A DNA stretch of 64,000 bases, taken from DATFDN01 sp963767645 (lineage in GTDB: Bacteria; Pseudomonadota; Alphaproteobacteria; Acetobacterales; Acetobacteraceae). A program made the position numbers and the translations under genes. The stretch covers positions 62,001 to 126,000 of the forward strand of contig CAVYEW010000001.1 in the NCBI GenBank assembly GCA_963767645.1, in the 5' to 3' direction. This document shows, piece after piece, positions 52,232 through 62,238 of the stretch (its first letter is position 1; each line of letters begins with the position of its first letter). The notes under the pieces are model-generated. The model worked only from the letters and a program-made list of their open reading frames with translations, had not been told where the DNA came from and made no database searches.

Positions 52232-55141
52232 ATGGGCACGCGGCAATGGCGCAGCCTGGCCGAGCTGGAGGGCGATCCGGCCTTCCTCGATCGCGCCGCG
52301 CAGGAGTTTCCGATCCTTCGGGATGCGCTGTCCCAGCCGCACAAACGCCGGCACGTGCTGCGCCTGATCGCCGCTTCACTGGCGATGGGCGGTCTGGCCG
52401 GCTGCTACTCGGGCGAGCCGAGCGGCGGCACCTGATCCCGGAAGTGCGCAATCCGCCCGACATCGTGCCGGGCCTGCCGAACCACTACGCCACCGCGCAT
52501 GTGCTGGGCGGCTATGCGCTCGGCACCGTGGTGACGCATCAGATGGGCCGGCCGATCAAGGTCGAGGGCAATCCGAACCATCCCTCCAGCCTTGGCGCCA
52601 CTGATCCTTATGCGCAGGCCGAGGTGCTCGGGTTCTACGATCCCGATCGGTCGATGGTCATCACCAACACCGGCACGCCGGCTAGCCGGCAGGCGTTGCT
52701 CGCAGCTCTCGTCTCCGTGCAGGGCGTGGCGGCGGCGACGCGGGGATCGGGGCTTCGCATCCTTACCGGCAACACGAGTTCGCCCACGCTGGGGAAGCTG
52801 ATGCGCCGCGTGCTCGCCGCGTATCCCGAGGCGCAGTGGCACGTCTGGGAGCCGGTCAATCGCGACCGTGCGGTACGCGGGGCGACGCTGGCCTATGGCC
52901 GGCCGGTCGACGTGGTGGCACGGCTGGAGAACGCGGACGTCATCCTAGGTCTGGACAGCGACTTGCTGGGCGCGGCGCCGGGCTGGGTGCGCTATGCGCG
53001 CGACTTCGCAAGCCGCCGCAACCCGACCCGCACGAAGTCGATGAGCCGCGTCTACGCCGCCGAGGCGAGCCCGACCTTGCTCGGCTCGGTCGCCGACCAT
53101 CGGTTCGTCACCGGGCCGCAGGAGCTGCGCGCGCTGGTGGTGGCGCTCGGGCACAGTCTGCTGCAGGGCGCTCCCGCCAATGCGCCGGGGGCGCCGCCCT
53201 GGCTGGCGCCCGTGGTGGCCGACTTGCAGGCGCATCACGGCCGCGCCTTCATCCACGCCGGACCCGAACTAGCTCCCGAGGCGCACGCCCTGGTGCTCGC
53301 GATGAACGAGGCGTTGGGGGGACGGGGCGCCACCTATGATCTGATCGATCCCGTGCTCGAACGGCCGGAGGTGGATCGCGCCGAATTCGATCGCTTCGCT
53401 CGCGGCGGACATGCACGCCGGCCGGGTTTCCACGCTGCTGATGATCGACACCAACCCGGTCTTCACGGCGCCGGGGAGTCTCGATTTCGCCGGTGCGATG
53501 CAGCGGGTGCCGCTCAGCATCGCGCTTGGCAACTGGCCGGACGAAACCGGCCGGCTCGCCACCTGGTCGGTGCCGCTTGCCCATCCCTGGGAAGCCTGGA
53601 GCGATGCGCGCGGGCATGACGGCACGGCGAGCATCCTGCAACCGATGGCGATACCGCTCTACGAGGGCGTGGGCGTTGCCGAGGTGGTCAGCCGCTTGCT
53701 TGGCGAGGAGCCGAGCACCACGCGCGAGATTGTGCAGGCGACCTGGCGCGACCTGCTAGGCGGTGACGGCGACGGATTCGACGCTGCCTGGCATCGATCG
53801 TTGGCTGATGGCGTGGTGCCGAACACTGCCAGCGCGAAGGCCGAGGTGACGCTGCGCGGCTCGACGGCCGGGCTCGTTCCGCCGACGCCGCCGGCCGGGC
53901 TGCACATCCTGTTCCGCCCGGACCCGCGCCTATGGGACGGGCGCTACGCCAACAATCCTTGGCTGCAGGAGATGCCCGATCCGCTGAGCAAGCTGACCTG
54001 GGACAACCCGCTGCTGATCTCGCCCGACCTCTCGCGCCGCACCGGGCTGCGAAACGGCGACAAGGTCAATGTCCGGACCAGCGCCGGCGCGATCTCGATG
54101 CCGGTCTGGGTGCAGCCCGGGCAGGCGCGCAACGCGGTGGTGGCCTGGCTTGGCGGCGGCCGGCGCGTGGCCGGCGGCGTAGGCAGCGACATCGGCTGGG
54201 ACGTCTACCCGCTAACCGGCGGGGACGGACTGGCGATGATCGAACCGACCGGTAACAGGGTGGAGCTGGCCAGCACCGACCACCATAACGTGCTGTTCTT
54301 CGGACCGGGAAGCGAGCTCGACAAGATCGTCAAGCACGCCTCCCTGGACGGGTTCCGCCAGAACCCGTCCTTCGCCAAGGAGCCGCCGAAGCCGGAGCTT
54401 TACCACCGGCGCCCGCCCGGCCCGGCCGCCTGGGGGATGTCGGTCGACCTCAATGCCTGCATCGGCTGCAACGCCTGCGTCATCGCCTGCATGGCCGAGA
54501 ACAACGTGCCGACCGTAGGCAAGGAGCAGGTGCTGATGGAGCGCGAGATGCACTGGCTGCGCATCGACCGCTACTACGAGGGCACGCCGGACGAGCCGGA
54601 GGCCTTCTTCCAGCCGATGCTGTGCATGCATTGCGAGAAGGCGCCCTGCGAGCTGGTGTGTCCGCCCGGCGCGACGGTACACGACTCCGAGGGGCTGAAC
54701 CTGATGGTCTACAACCGCTGCATCGGCACGCGGTTCTGCTCGAACAACTGCCCCTACAAGGTGCGGCGCTTCAACTTCTACCCCTATGCCTACGGCATGA
54801 ACCGCCCGGAAGTTTCGTGGAACAACAACGTGACCATGCGCTCGGGCGGCGTCATGGAAAAATGCACCTACTGCGTGCAGCGCATCTGGTCGGCGCGGGT
54901 CATCGCCGACCAGTCCAACATCTCCGATGGCGACATCGAGGTGCGTACCGCCTGCCAGGCGGCCTGCCCGACCCAGGTCTTCACCTTCGGCGACCAGAAC
55001 AACGCCGGCAGTGACGTCCACGCCCGCAAGCAGAGCCCGCTCGACTACGAGCTGCTCGAGGACCAGAACACCCATCCGCGCACCACCTACGAGGCGCTGG
55101 TGCGCAACCCCAATCCCGCGATCGGCAAGGAGAACGCATGA
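52232..55141 (+). pseudogene. actB: Alternative complex III, iron-sulfur subunit ActB, with two frameshifts
   Basis: This is ActB, about 970 residues if repaired. The first 67 codons (MGTRQWRSLAELEGDPAFLD, then RRHVLRLIAASLAMGGLAGC, a Tat-like and lipoprotein-type leader) end in TGA at 52433-52435. Coding then continues in another frame (PEVRNPPDIVPGLPNHYATA) up to about 53385, and returns to the first frame (DMHAGRVSTLLMIDTNPVFT). The last part has four Fe-S binding regions, among them ACIGCNACVIACMAENN, CMHCEKAPCELVCPPGA, CIGTRFCSNNCPYKVRR and ACQAACPTQV. Site 1 lacks a base near 52425-52432; site 2 has an extra T in GAATTCG (53383-53389). Either the assembly is wrong or the gene is dead. 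Confidence 0.9.
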
Positions 55142-56562
55142 GCGATCTGCCCGTCGTCGAGCCGGGCGCCGGCGCGGGCACGGTGCCCTTGTCGGCACCG
55201 GGGCAGTCGGTGCGGCGCCTGCGTCTCGACGATCCGGCCTTGCTGCCCGGACAGACCTTCGAGACGATCGTCGACCGTGTCGCCGCCATCGTGCTGCGCC
55301 AGAAGCCGTTCCGCTGGTGGTGGCTGGCGATGCTGATGGTCCTCCCGTGGGTAGGCGCGCTGCTGCTCGGAATCGCGCGGGTCTTCATCAGCGGCCCGGG
55401 CGTTTATGGGCTGAACTGGCCGACGATGTGGGGCTTCGACATCATCAACTATGTCTGGTGGATCGGCATCGGCTGCGGGGCGGCGTTCATCTCCGGGCTG
55501 TTCTACATCCTTGACGCCGACTGGCGGGCCGGGGTGGGAAGGCTGGCCGACACGATCGCCGTGCTGGCCGCCGCCGCATCGGGGATTTTCCCGATCATTC
55601 ATCTGGGCCGGCCTTGGCTGTTCTACTGGCTCTATCCGTACCCGAACATGCAGGGCTACTGGCCGAACTGGCGTAGTCCGCTGCTGTGGGATTTCTGGGG
55701 CATCCAGAGCTTTCTGGTGGTCGCTGCGGGGTTTTGGTTCCTGGGCATGGTGCCCGATTTCGCGGCGCTGCGCGACCGGGCGCCCACCAAGCCGCGCGCG
55801 ATGTTCTACGGCGTGCTGGCCTTCGGTTTTCGCGGCAGCGGACGGCAGTGGCGCCATTACCGCGCGGTCTGCTCGGCCATGGCCGTGGTGGTGGTGCTGG
55901 CGGCAATCGACACCCATAGCATCGCCGCGCTCGATTTCGCGGGTGCGGCGACAATCGGCTGGCACACGACGCAGATGCCGCCCTATTTCGTGTTCGGCGC
56001 GGTGCTGTCGGGCGCGGCGATGATTTTGTTCGTCGGATTGCCGCTGCGCCGCCTGCTGCGCTTCGGCGACATGATCACCGGCCGGCACGCGGACATGCTG
56101 TGCCGCATCCTCCTCACCAGCAGCCTGTTGTTGACGTACTCGTACGCCCTTGAAGCGTTCATGACCTGGTACAGCGGCGACCCCGCCGAGCGGACCATGT
56201 TCGTCCATCGCGTTACGGGGAGCGAGGAGTGGTACGTCTACTGGGGCACGATCCTGTTCAACTGCGTGTTCCCGCAAATATTCTGGCTGCGGCGGGTGCG
56301 GGTGGTCCAGCCGATCGTCTGGTTCGTGTCGTTGTGCGTGCTCGCCGGCATGTGGATGGACCCGTACAAGCTGATCGCGGGGAGCCTGGAGCGGACCCGG
56401 CTGCCCTCCGCGTGGGGCAGCTATCATGGCTCCTGGTGGGATTGGCTGACCTTGCTGGGCAGCATCGGATTCTTCTTCTTCATGGTCCTGATGGCGGTGC
56501 GGATGCTGCCGATGATAGGCATCCACAATGTCCGCCGCCTGATCGCCGGGCGTGTGCGATGA
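55138..56562 (+). CDS. actC: Alternative complex III, NrfD-like membrane subunit ActC
   Basis: A 474-residue protein with ten helices of the NrfD/PsrC type. It contains FRWWWLAMLMVLPWVGALLL, GVYGLNWPTMWGFDIINYVW and FISGLFYILDADWRAGVGRL, which form the quinol-side core. It is one of the two ActC/ActF membrane subunits thought to bind menaquinol or ubiquinol. The start overlaps the actB stop by 4 bases. Confidence 0.94.
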   Translation: MSDLPVVEPGAGAGTVPLSAPGQSVRRLRLDDPALLPGQTFETIVDRVAAIVLRQKPFRWWWLAMLMVLPWVGALLLGIARVFISGPGVYGLNWPTMWGFDIINYVWWIGIGCGAAFISGLFYILDADWRAGVGRLADTIAVLAAAASGIFPIIHLGRPWLFYWLYPYPNMQGYWPNWRSPLLWDFWGIQSFLVVAAGFWFLGMVPDFAALRDRAPTKPRAMFYGVLAFGFRGSGRQWRHYRAVCSAMAVVVVLAAIDTHSIAALDFAGAATIGWHTTQMPPYFVFGAVLSGAAMILFVGLPLRRLLRFGDMITGRHADMLCRILLTSSLLLTYSYALEAFMTWYSGDPAERTMFVHRVTGSEEWYVYWGTILFNCVFPQIFWLRRVRVVQPIVWFVSLCVLAGMWMDPYKLIAGSLERTRLPSAWGSYHGSWWDWLTLLGSIGFFFFMVLMAVRMLPMIGIHNVRRLIAGRVR

Positions 56563-57098
56563 CCGCGGTGATCGCCTCCTATGCCAGTGAGGCGGCGCTG
56601 GTCGGTGCCGTGGACCGGCTGCATGACCTCGGTGTCGAGGATATTGAGACCTACGCGCCGCTTCCCGTTGCGCTTGATGCGGACACTGGGCAGGGTTCGC
56701 CTCTGCCGGTTTGCGTGCTTGGCTTCGGCGTGTTCGGCGCCGGTTTCATGTTCTGTCTCGAGTGGCTGTCAACCACGACGAGCTGGGGATATCCAATCGA
56801 TATCGGCGGACGCCCGGCCTTCTCCTGGCCCGCCTATATGCCGATCGCGGTGGCCTTCGGCATTCTGTGCGCCGGGGCCGCCGGGCTGGTCGGCTATCTG
56901 CTCCTCACCACGGCCTGGCGGCTCTGGGACCCGGTGGACGAGTTCGATGCTACGCGCCGTACCGCGCGCGACCGCTGGGTGGTGCATGTGCACAGCGAGG
57001 ACGATCACCTGATCCAACGCGCGCAAACGGCACTTGCGGAGTCGGGGGCGGTGTCGATGCGGCTCATGTCCCACGACTTGGAAGAGGTGCCGGCGTGA
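56559..57098 (+). CDS. actD: Alternative complex III subunit ActD (DUF3341)
   Basis: A 179-residue protein with two membrane helices (VCVLGFGVFGAGFMFCLEWL and AYMPIAVAFGILCAGAAGLV) and soluble ends. It starts MTAVIASYASEAALVGAVDR, then HDLGVEDIETYAPLPVA, the DUF3341 start. The C-terminus is SRLMSHDLEEV-like. It overlaps actC and actE by 4 bases each. Confidence 0.92.
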   Translation: MTAVIASYASEAALVGAVDRLHDLGVEDIETYAPLPVALDADTGQGSPLPVCVLGFGVFGAGFMFCLEWLSTTTSWGYPIDIGGRPAFSWPAYMPIAVAFGILCAGAAGLVGYLLLTTAWRLWDPVDEFDATRRTARDRWVVHVHSEDDHLIQRAQTALAESGAVSMRLMSHDLEEVPA

Positions 57099-57598
57099 GC
57101 GGCGCGGCACGGCTGGCGCTTGCCTCGCTGCTGATCCTCCCGGCGGTCCTGGCAGGGTGCGACGACATGTCCGACCAGGCGCGCCAGAAGACCTACCGGC
57201 CGCTCGCCTCGCCTGCCGCTCTTCCGGATGACACCGTGCAGTTCGAGGAGCGGGCCACCGAGCCGCCGCCGGTGACTCTCGCCCTTCTGCAACGCGGTCA
57301 GGAGCAGTTCCGCATCTACTGCACGCCCTGCCACGACGAGCTTGGGCTGGGCGATGGGATGATCGTGCAGCGCGGTTTTCCGCGCCCGCCGGCCTACACC
57401 GACGCGGAGCTGCTGCGCGCGTCGAACCAGCACTTCTATGACGTGATCACCAGCGGGTGGGGGGTGATGTATTCCTTCGCCGACCGGGTGAAGCCGGCCG
57501 ACCGCTGGGCGATCACCGCGTATATCCGGGCCTTGCAGAGGAGCCAGCACGCCTCCCTGGACGACCTGACCCCGGATGAGCGGATTCTGCTGCGATGA
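57095..57598 (+). CDS. actE: Alternative complex III, monoheme cytochrome c lipoprotein ActE
   Basis: A 167-residue lipoprotein with a signal of VSGAARLALASLLILPAVLA and lipobox LAGC. The single heme site is CTPCHDELGLGDGMIVQRGF, with a Met axial ligand candidate in SGWGVMYSFADR. It is the electron exit of the complex. The start is GTG at 57095, overlapping actD by 4 bases. Confidence 0.93.
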   Translation: MSGAARLALASLLILPAVLAGCDDMSDQARQKTYRPLASPAALPDDTVQFEERATEPPPVTLALLQRGQEQFRIYCTPCHDELGLGDGMIVQRGFPRPPAYTDAELLRASNQHFYDVITSGWGVMYSFADRVKPADRWAITAYIRALQRSQHASLDDLTPDERILLR

Positions 57599-58641
57599 CG
57601 CGGGCGCAGCTGGAAAGGGCGCTCTGGGTGCTCGGCGGGCTGGGCATCGTCGGGTCGGCCATCGGTTGGGCGGTGTCGCCGGCCGATTTCGGGCCTGCCT
57701 GGCTGGCCGCGCTGCTGCTGTGGTTCGCTTGGCCGGTGGGAAGCCTCGCCTGGCTGATGGTCCACCGGATCACCGGCGGACGATGGGGCGTGCTGATCCG
57801 GCCGCAGCTTGCGGTGGGCATCGCGACGGCGCCGCTGCTGCTGTTGGCGGTCATCCCGCTGCTGTTTTCAGTCCATTCGATCTACGGCTGGGCGCAGCCC
57901 CAGATTGCGCACACGCTCGGCAACACGCGCTACCTGAACCCGCCTTTCTTCTGGGGGCGCGTGGCGGGCATGGTCGTGCTGTGGGTACTGCTGAGCCTGC
58001 TCGCCCTGGTCCTCCCCGCCCGGCAGCTCGCTCCGCCGACGCTGATCCTGCTCCTGCTGAGCGTCACCGTGGTCGCGGTGGACACGACATTGTCGCTGGA
58101 GCCGCGCTTCAACTCCACCGCGTTCGGCATGGTGATCGCGGCGCAGTGGGCCCTGTTCGCGCTCTCCATTGCGACGCTGATGACGGCGCTGACCGCGCTC
58201 GGTGACGGCGCCAGCCTCGAAACGCTGGGCAAGCTGCTGCTTACGGCGCTGCTCCTCTGGGGCTATCTCGTGTTCGTGCAGTTCCTGATCGTATGGAACT
58301 CCGATCTTGCCGTGGATTCGGCGTGGTACGTGAACCGGGCCATGCATGGCTGGGGAGCTGTCGCCTACCTCGTGTTCGCGCTGGGTTTCGCGATCCCGCT
58401 CTGCGTTTTGGCGTGGCCGCGCTTCCAGCGCTCGCGCCGCGCGATGATCGCGGTCAGCGCCCTGCTCATCGCTGCCGAAGTGCCGCTTGCGTGGTGGCTG
58501 GTGTTGCCCTCCGCCGGGCGGGGCTTCGGATGGATCGACGTGGCGGCAATGCTCGCGGCGCTGGCCTTGGGGGCGGCGCTCATGCTGCGCCTGCCGATCC
58601 TGCTGGCGCGGCACGGGGCGCAGGAGATCCGGCATGCCTGA
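57595..58641 (+). CDS. actF: Alternative complex III, membrane subunit ActF
   Basis: A 348-residue protein with about ten helices, the ActC-related second membrane subunit. It has SLAWLMVHRITGGRWGVLIR near residue 50 and YLVFVQFLIVWNSDLAVDSA further on. It starts at an ATG that overlaps actE by 4 bases and its stop overlaps the next frame by 8 bases. Its exact partners are inferred from the operon. Confidence 0.92.
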   Translation: MTRAQLERALWVLGGLGIVGSAIGWAVSPADFGPAWLAALLLWFAWPVGSLAWLMVHRITGGRWGVLIRPQLAVGIATAPLLLLAVIPLLFSVHSIYGWAQPQIAHTLGNTRYLNPPFFWGRVAGMVVLWVLLSLLALVLPARQLAPPTLILLLLSVTVVAVDTTLSLEPRFNSTAFGMVIAAQWALFALSIATLMTALTALGDGASLETLGKLLLTALLLWGYLVFVQFLIVWNSDLAVDSAWYVNRAMHGWGAVAYLVFALGFAIPLCVLAWPRFQRSRRAMIAVSALLIAAEVPLAWWLVLPSAGRGFGWIDVAAMLAALALGAALMLRLPILLARHGAQEIRHA

Positions 58642-59023
58642 GGAGATGATGTCCATCCCGACGGCGCGGCGGGAATCCAAGGACGTCACCACGACCTTCA
58701 TCGGCCTCGCGTTCCTGACGATGGTCTCGCTGCTGGCGATCGTCGGATTGGTGTGCTGGTGGATTTTCCCCCGCTCTCCGCACGCCGAGCTGGTACCCTA
58801 TCCGGTGCCGACCTATCCGGAGCCGCAATTGCAGGCCGCTCCGCATGAGGACATGGTGCGGTTCTACCGCCAGGAGCTGGACCGGCTCAATTCGGCCGGC
58901 TGGGTCGATCGCTCGAAGGGCTTGGTCCATATCCCGATCGATCAGGCGATGCGCGAGGTGGCCGCGCAGGGCATTCAGGGCTGGCCGACGCCGGCCGGCG
59001 CACCGGCAGGGGGCAAACCTTGA
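58634..59023 (+). CDS. One-helix membrane protein of unknown function between actF and coxB
   Basis: A 129-residue protein with one membrane helix (TFIGLAFLTMVSLLAIVGLV) followed by a WWIFPRSPHA turn and a periplasmic part. The periplasmic part holds HEDMVRFYRQELDRLNSAGW and RSKGLVHIPIDQAMREVAAQ. The GWVDRxxGxVxIPIxxAM wording recurs near SCO-like and ACIII genes in other bacteria, from memory, but no function is known. It overlaps actF by 8 and coxB by 4 bases, so it is probably made with both complexes. Confidence 0.75.
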   Translation: MPEEMMSIPTARRESKDVTTTFIGLAFLTMVSLLAIVGLVCWWIFPRSPHAELVPYPVPTYPEPQLQAAPHEDMVRFYRQELDRLNSAGWVDRSKGLVHIPIDQAMREVAAQGIQGWPTPAGAPAGGKP

Positions 59024-59949
59024 ACTTCCAGCTTCCGGTCGCGGCGAACTTCGCTGTCGACAGCGACCACATCATGATCGCGCTGCTTGTGCTGTCCAGC
59101 GCGGTGCTGATCCTGGTGTTGGGCCTGATGATCACCTTCGCTGTGCGCTATCGCGCCGGCAGCCCGCTGGATCGCGGCACTCTCGCAGAGAAGACCTGGT
59201 ACCTCGAGATGGGCTGGACGACGGCGACGATGGTGGGCTTCTTCGGGCTGTTCTACTGGGGCGGCATCGTCTTTATGCGCGAGTTCAACCCGCCGCGCGA
59301 CGCGATCAAGATCAACGTCGTCGGCAAGATGTGGATGTGGAAGGTCGAGCATCCGGGCGGGCAGAAGGAGATCAATACGATCCATGTCCCGGTCAACCAG
59401 CCTGTGCAGCTCATCATGACGTCGGAGGACGTGATTCACGACGTCGGCATTCCCGCCTTCAGGCTGAAGCACGACGTGCTTCCCGGCCGGTACGAGACCA
59501 TGTGGTTCGTCGCCGACACGCCGGGCAGCTACTGGTTGTTCTGCGATCAGCTTTGCGGTTCCGGCCATTCAGAGATGCGGGGGCAGGTCATCACGATGAC
59601 CCAGTCCGATTATCAGCAATGGCTGGAGACGAATGGGACCTCGAGAGGCCTGGTCGCCGATGGAGAGAGACTGTTCGTCCAGTTCGGCTGCGCCGGATGC
59701 CACGGCGGCAACGGCACGGTGCGCGCGCCGTCGCTGGCAGGCGTGTACCGGAGCCCGGTGCCCCTGTCGGACGGGACCACGGTGATCGCCGACGAGAAGT
59801 ACCTCAGGGATTCCATCCTGTTCCCGAAGAAGCAGATCGTTGCCAGCTTCAAGCCGGTGATGCCGTCCTTCAATGGCAAGGTCAGCGACGCCGATCTTGA
59901 GAAGCTGCTCGCCTACATCAAGTCCCTCGGTTCGGAGCGCGTCCGATGA
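59020..59949 (+). CDS. coxB: Cytochrome c oxidase subunit II with fused cytochrome c (caa3 type)
   Basis: A 309-residue subunit with two helices, a CuA domain and a C-terminal heme domain. CuA ligands are His140 (EDVIHDVGIPAF), Cys175, Cys179, His183 and Met186 in CDQLCGSGHSEM. The usual Glu between the Cys residues is Gln here. The heme site is CAGCHGG (224-228), with a Met ligand in KPVMPSFNGKV. The start is TTG at 59020 with AGGGGG ahead. It overlaps its neighbours by 4 bases on both sides. Confidence 0.95.
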   Translation: MNFQLPVAANFAVDSDHIMIALLVLSSAVLILVLGLMITFAVRYRAGSPLDRGTLAEKTWYLEMGWTTATMVGFFGLFYWGGIVFMREFNPPRDAIKINVVGKMWMWKVEHPGGQKEINTIHVPVNQPVQLIMTSEDVIHDVGIPAFRLKHDVLPGRYETMWFVADTPGSYWLFCDQLCGSGHSEMRGQVITMTQSDYQQWLETNGTSRGLVADGERLFVQFGCAGCHGGNGTVRAPSLAGVYRSPVPLSDGTTVIADEKYLRDSILFPKKQIVASFKPVMPSFNGKVSDADLEKLLAYIKSLGSERVR

Positions 59950-61589
59950 GCACCACCACGACCATCGAGGCCCGCAAGGTCGAGGAGAGCTACCTCTCCG
60001 ACAAATTCACGCTGTCGAGCTGGCTGGTCACGTACGACCACAAGAGGATCGCCATCCTCTATATGATCAGCATCACGTTCTTCTTCTTCGCCGGCAGCAT
60101 CGCCGCGGCGGTCATCCGCTGGGACCTGATCGTGCCGCAGGGAATGCTGAGGGATCCGGAGACCTACAACCGGATGTTCAGCATTCATGGCATGATGATG
60201 GTGTGGTTCTTCCTGGTGCCGTCGATCCCGGTGACGCTGGGCAATTTCCTGATCCCGCTGATGATCGGCTCGCGCGACGTCGCCTTTCCGAAGATCAACC
60301 TGATGAGCTGGTACATCTTCGTGATCGCCGGGTGCGTCGCCCTCTACGCGACGTTCGTGGGCGGGATCGACGCCGGCTGGACCTTCTACCCGACGCTGTC
60401 GACCGGCTATTCCAACAGCTTCATCAAGCTCGCGGCCGCGGCGATCTTCCTGGTCGGGTTCTCCTCGATCGCCAGCGGCGTGAACTTCATGGTGACGATC
60501 CACCGCTTGCGCGCGCCTGGCATGTACTGGCACCGGCTGCCGGTATTCATCTGGTCGCACTACGCGGTCAGCACCATCTACGTGCTGGCCACGCCGATGC
60601 TGGCCATGACCATGGTGATGCTGTTCTTCCAGCGCCAGTTCGGCGTCGGCATGTTCGACCCGCAGCTCGGCGGCGACCTGGTGCTGTTCCAGCATATGTT
60701 CTGGTTCTACTCGCACCCGGCGGTGTACATCATGATCCTGCCGGGCTTCGGGGTGATCAGCGAGATCATTCCTTGTTTTTGCCACCGCAGGCTGTTCGGC
60801 TACGAGTTCGTGGTATGGTGCAGCATCGCGATCGCGGTGATCGGCTTCTTCGCCTGGGGCCATCACATGTTCATCGCCGGCATCTCGCTCTATTCGGGGC
60901 TGGTGTTCTCCCTGATGTCGTACGTCGTCGCCGTCCCCTCGGCCATCAAGGTGTTCAATTGGGTCGGGACGATGCACAAGGGCTTCATCCGGTTCGACGC
61001 GCCGATGCTGTACGCGCTCGGCTTCATCATCCTGTTCACCATCGGCGGGCTGACCGGGCTTTGGGTGGCCAACCTGGCGGCGGACGTCCATCTGCACGAC
61101 ACGTACTTCATCATCGCGCATTTCCACTACATCATGGTGGGCGGCATGGTCTCCGCCCTGTTCGGGGGAATGCATTTCTGGTGGCCGAAGATCACCGGGC
61201 GCATGTATCCCGAGACCTGGGGACGCGCGGCGGCGCTGATCATCTTCATCGGCTTCAACATGACCTTCGCGCCGCAGTTGATCCTGGGCTACACCGGGAT
61301 GCCGCGCCGTTACGCGACCTATCCCCCGCAATACCAAGTGATGAACGTCATGTCCTCGGCCGGCGCATCGATCCTGGCCCTCGGCTATCTGCTGCCGATG
61401 ATCTATCTGCCGTGGTCGCTGTTCCGCGGCGAACGCGCGCCGGCAAATCCGTGGGATGCCACCGGCCTGGAATGGCAGACCGCCTCGCCGCCGCCGTCGG
61501 TGAACTTCATCACGACGCCGATCATCACCACCAAGCCCTACGACTACAAAGACCCCGAAATCATCGAGCAGCAGCGGCAAAATGGCTGA
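59946..61589 (+). CDS. coxA: Cytochrome c oxidase subunit I, A2-type heme-copper oxidase
   Basis: A 547-residue subunit with 12 helices. The heme a His residues are in MFSIHGMMMVWFFLV and HDTYFIIAHFHYIMVGGMVS, and CuB His residues in WFYSHPAVYIM and AWGHHMFIAGISLYSGL. The end of the D channel reads YSHPAVY, not GHPEVY. This places it in class A2, where Tyr/Ser replace the Glu. The K-channel Lys is in VPSAIKVFNWVGTMHKG. It reduces oxygen and pumps protons. Confidence 0.96.
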   Translation: MSTTTTIEARKVEESYLSDKFTLSSWLVTYDHKRIAILYMISITFFFFAGSIAAAVIRWDLIVPQGMLRDPETYNRMFSIHGMMMVWFFLVPSIPVTLGNFLIPLMIGSRDVAFPKINLMSWYIFVIAGCVALYATFVGGIDAGWTFYPTLSTGYSNSFIKLAAAAIFLVGFSSIASGVNFMVTIHRLRAPGMYWHRLPVFIWSHYAVSTIYVLATPMLAMTMVMLFFQRQFGVGMFDPQLGGDLVLFQHMFWFYSHPAVYIMILPGFGVISEIIPCFCHRRLFGYEFVVWCSIAIAVIGFFAWGHHMFIAGISLYSGLVFSLMSYVVAVPSAIKVFNWVGTMHKGFIRFDAPMLYALGFIILFTIGGLTGLWVANLAADVHLHDTYFIIAHFHYIMVGGMVSALFGGMHFWWPKITGRMYPETWGRAAALIIFIGFNMTFAPQLILGYTGMPRRYATYPPQYQVMNVMSSAGASILALGYLLPMIYLPWSLFRGERAPANPWDATGLEWQTASPPPSVNFITTPIITTKPYDYKDPEIIEQQRQNG

Positions 61590-62238
61590 GCCCAAACTCA
61601 TCGTCGAACAGGAGTTCCAATACTCCAGCCTGTACGAGCAGGGGCAGACCGCGGTCGCCGGGATGTGGCTGTTCCTCGCGCAGGAGACCGTGTTTTTCGG
61701 CGGGCTGTTCCTGACCTGGGTCTATCTGCGGTATTGGAACCAGGCCGGGTTCGACGAGGGCAGCCGCGGCGCGCAGCTCTGGATCGGCAGCATCAATCTC
61801 GGCATCCTGGTGACGAGCAGCTTTTTCTATGCCTGCGCCCTTGCTTTCATCCAGGCGGGCAGGCCGCGGCTGATGACCGGCGCACTCCTTGGGGTGATCG
61901 CGCTTGGCACCGCGTTCCTGGGATGGAAGCTCTACGAGTGGCATCTCGACTTCGTAGGGCATTTCTGGGTCAACGACCCGGATTTCCCGGTCCATGGCGA
62001 GCTGATGGGCGGCGCCAAGCTGTTCTGGGCGTTCTACTGGGCCGCCACTGTGCTGCACGGCGCTCATATGACGGTCGGAATCGGACTGGTCAGCTATCTG
62101 ATCCCTCGCGCGCTGCGGGGCGACTTCACCGCCGCCTATCACACGCCAGTGGAGGTGATCGGGCTGTTCTGGAGCTTCGTCGACATGGTGTGGATGGTGC
62201 TCTGGCCGTTGATCTACCTGATGGGGAGGATGCCATGA
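61582..62238 (+). CDS. coxC: Cytochrome c oxidase subunit III
   Basis: A 218-residue subunit with five helices. It has GQTAVAGMWLFLAQETVFFG with the conserved Glu, and FWAFYWAATVLHGAHMTVGI, in which the Cys of the usual motif is absent. It ends VIGLFWSFVDMVWMVLWPLI. The protein is short, like the five-helix subunits of caa3 oxidases. It overlaps coxA by 8 bases and coxD by 4 bases. Confidence 0.95.
   Translation: MAEPKLIVEQEFQYSSLYEQGQTAVAGMWLFLAQETVFFGGLFLTWVYLRYWNQAGFDEGSRGAQLWIGSINLGILVTSSFFYACALAFIQAGRPRLMTGALLGVIALGTAFLGWKLYEWHLDFVGHFWVNDPDFPVHGELMGGAKLFWAFYWAATVLHGAHMTVGIGLVSYLIPRALRGDFTAAYHTPVEVIGLFWSFVDMVWMVLWPLIYLMGRMP

Noticed and set aside
59913..61601. A 562-codon open frame on the minus strand across coxA
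   Set aside because: It is an antisense shadow of coxA: GC-rich codon bias leaves the other strand open. The product is Asp/His/Arg-rich with no domain, while coxA has all heme and copper ligands.
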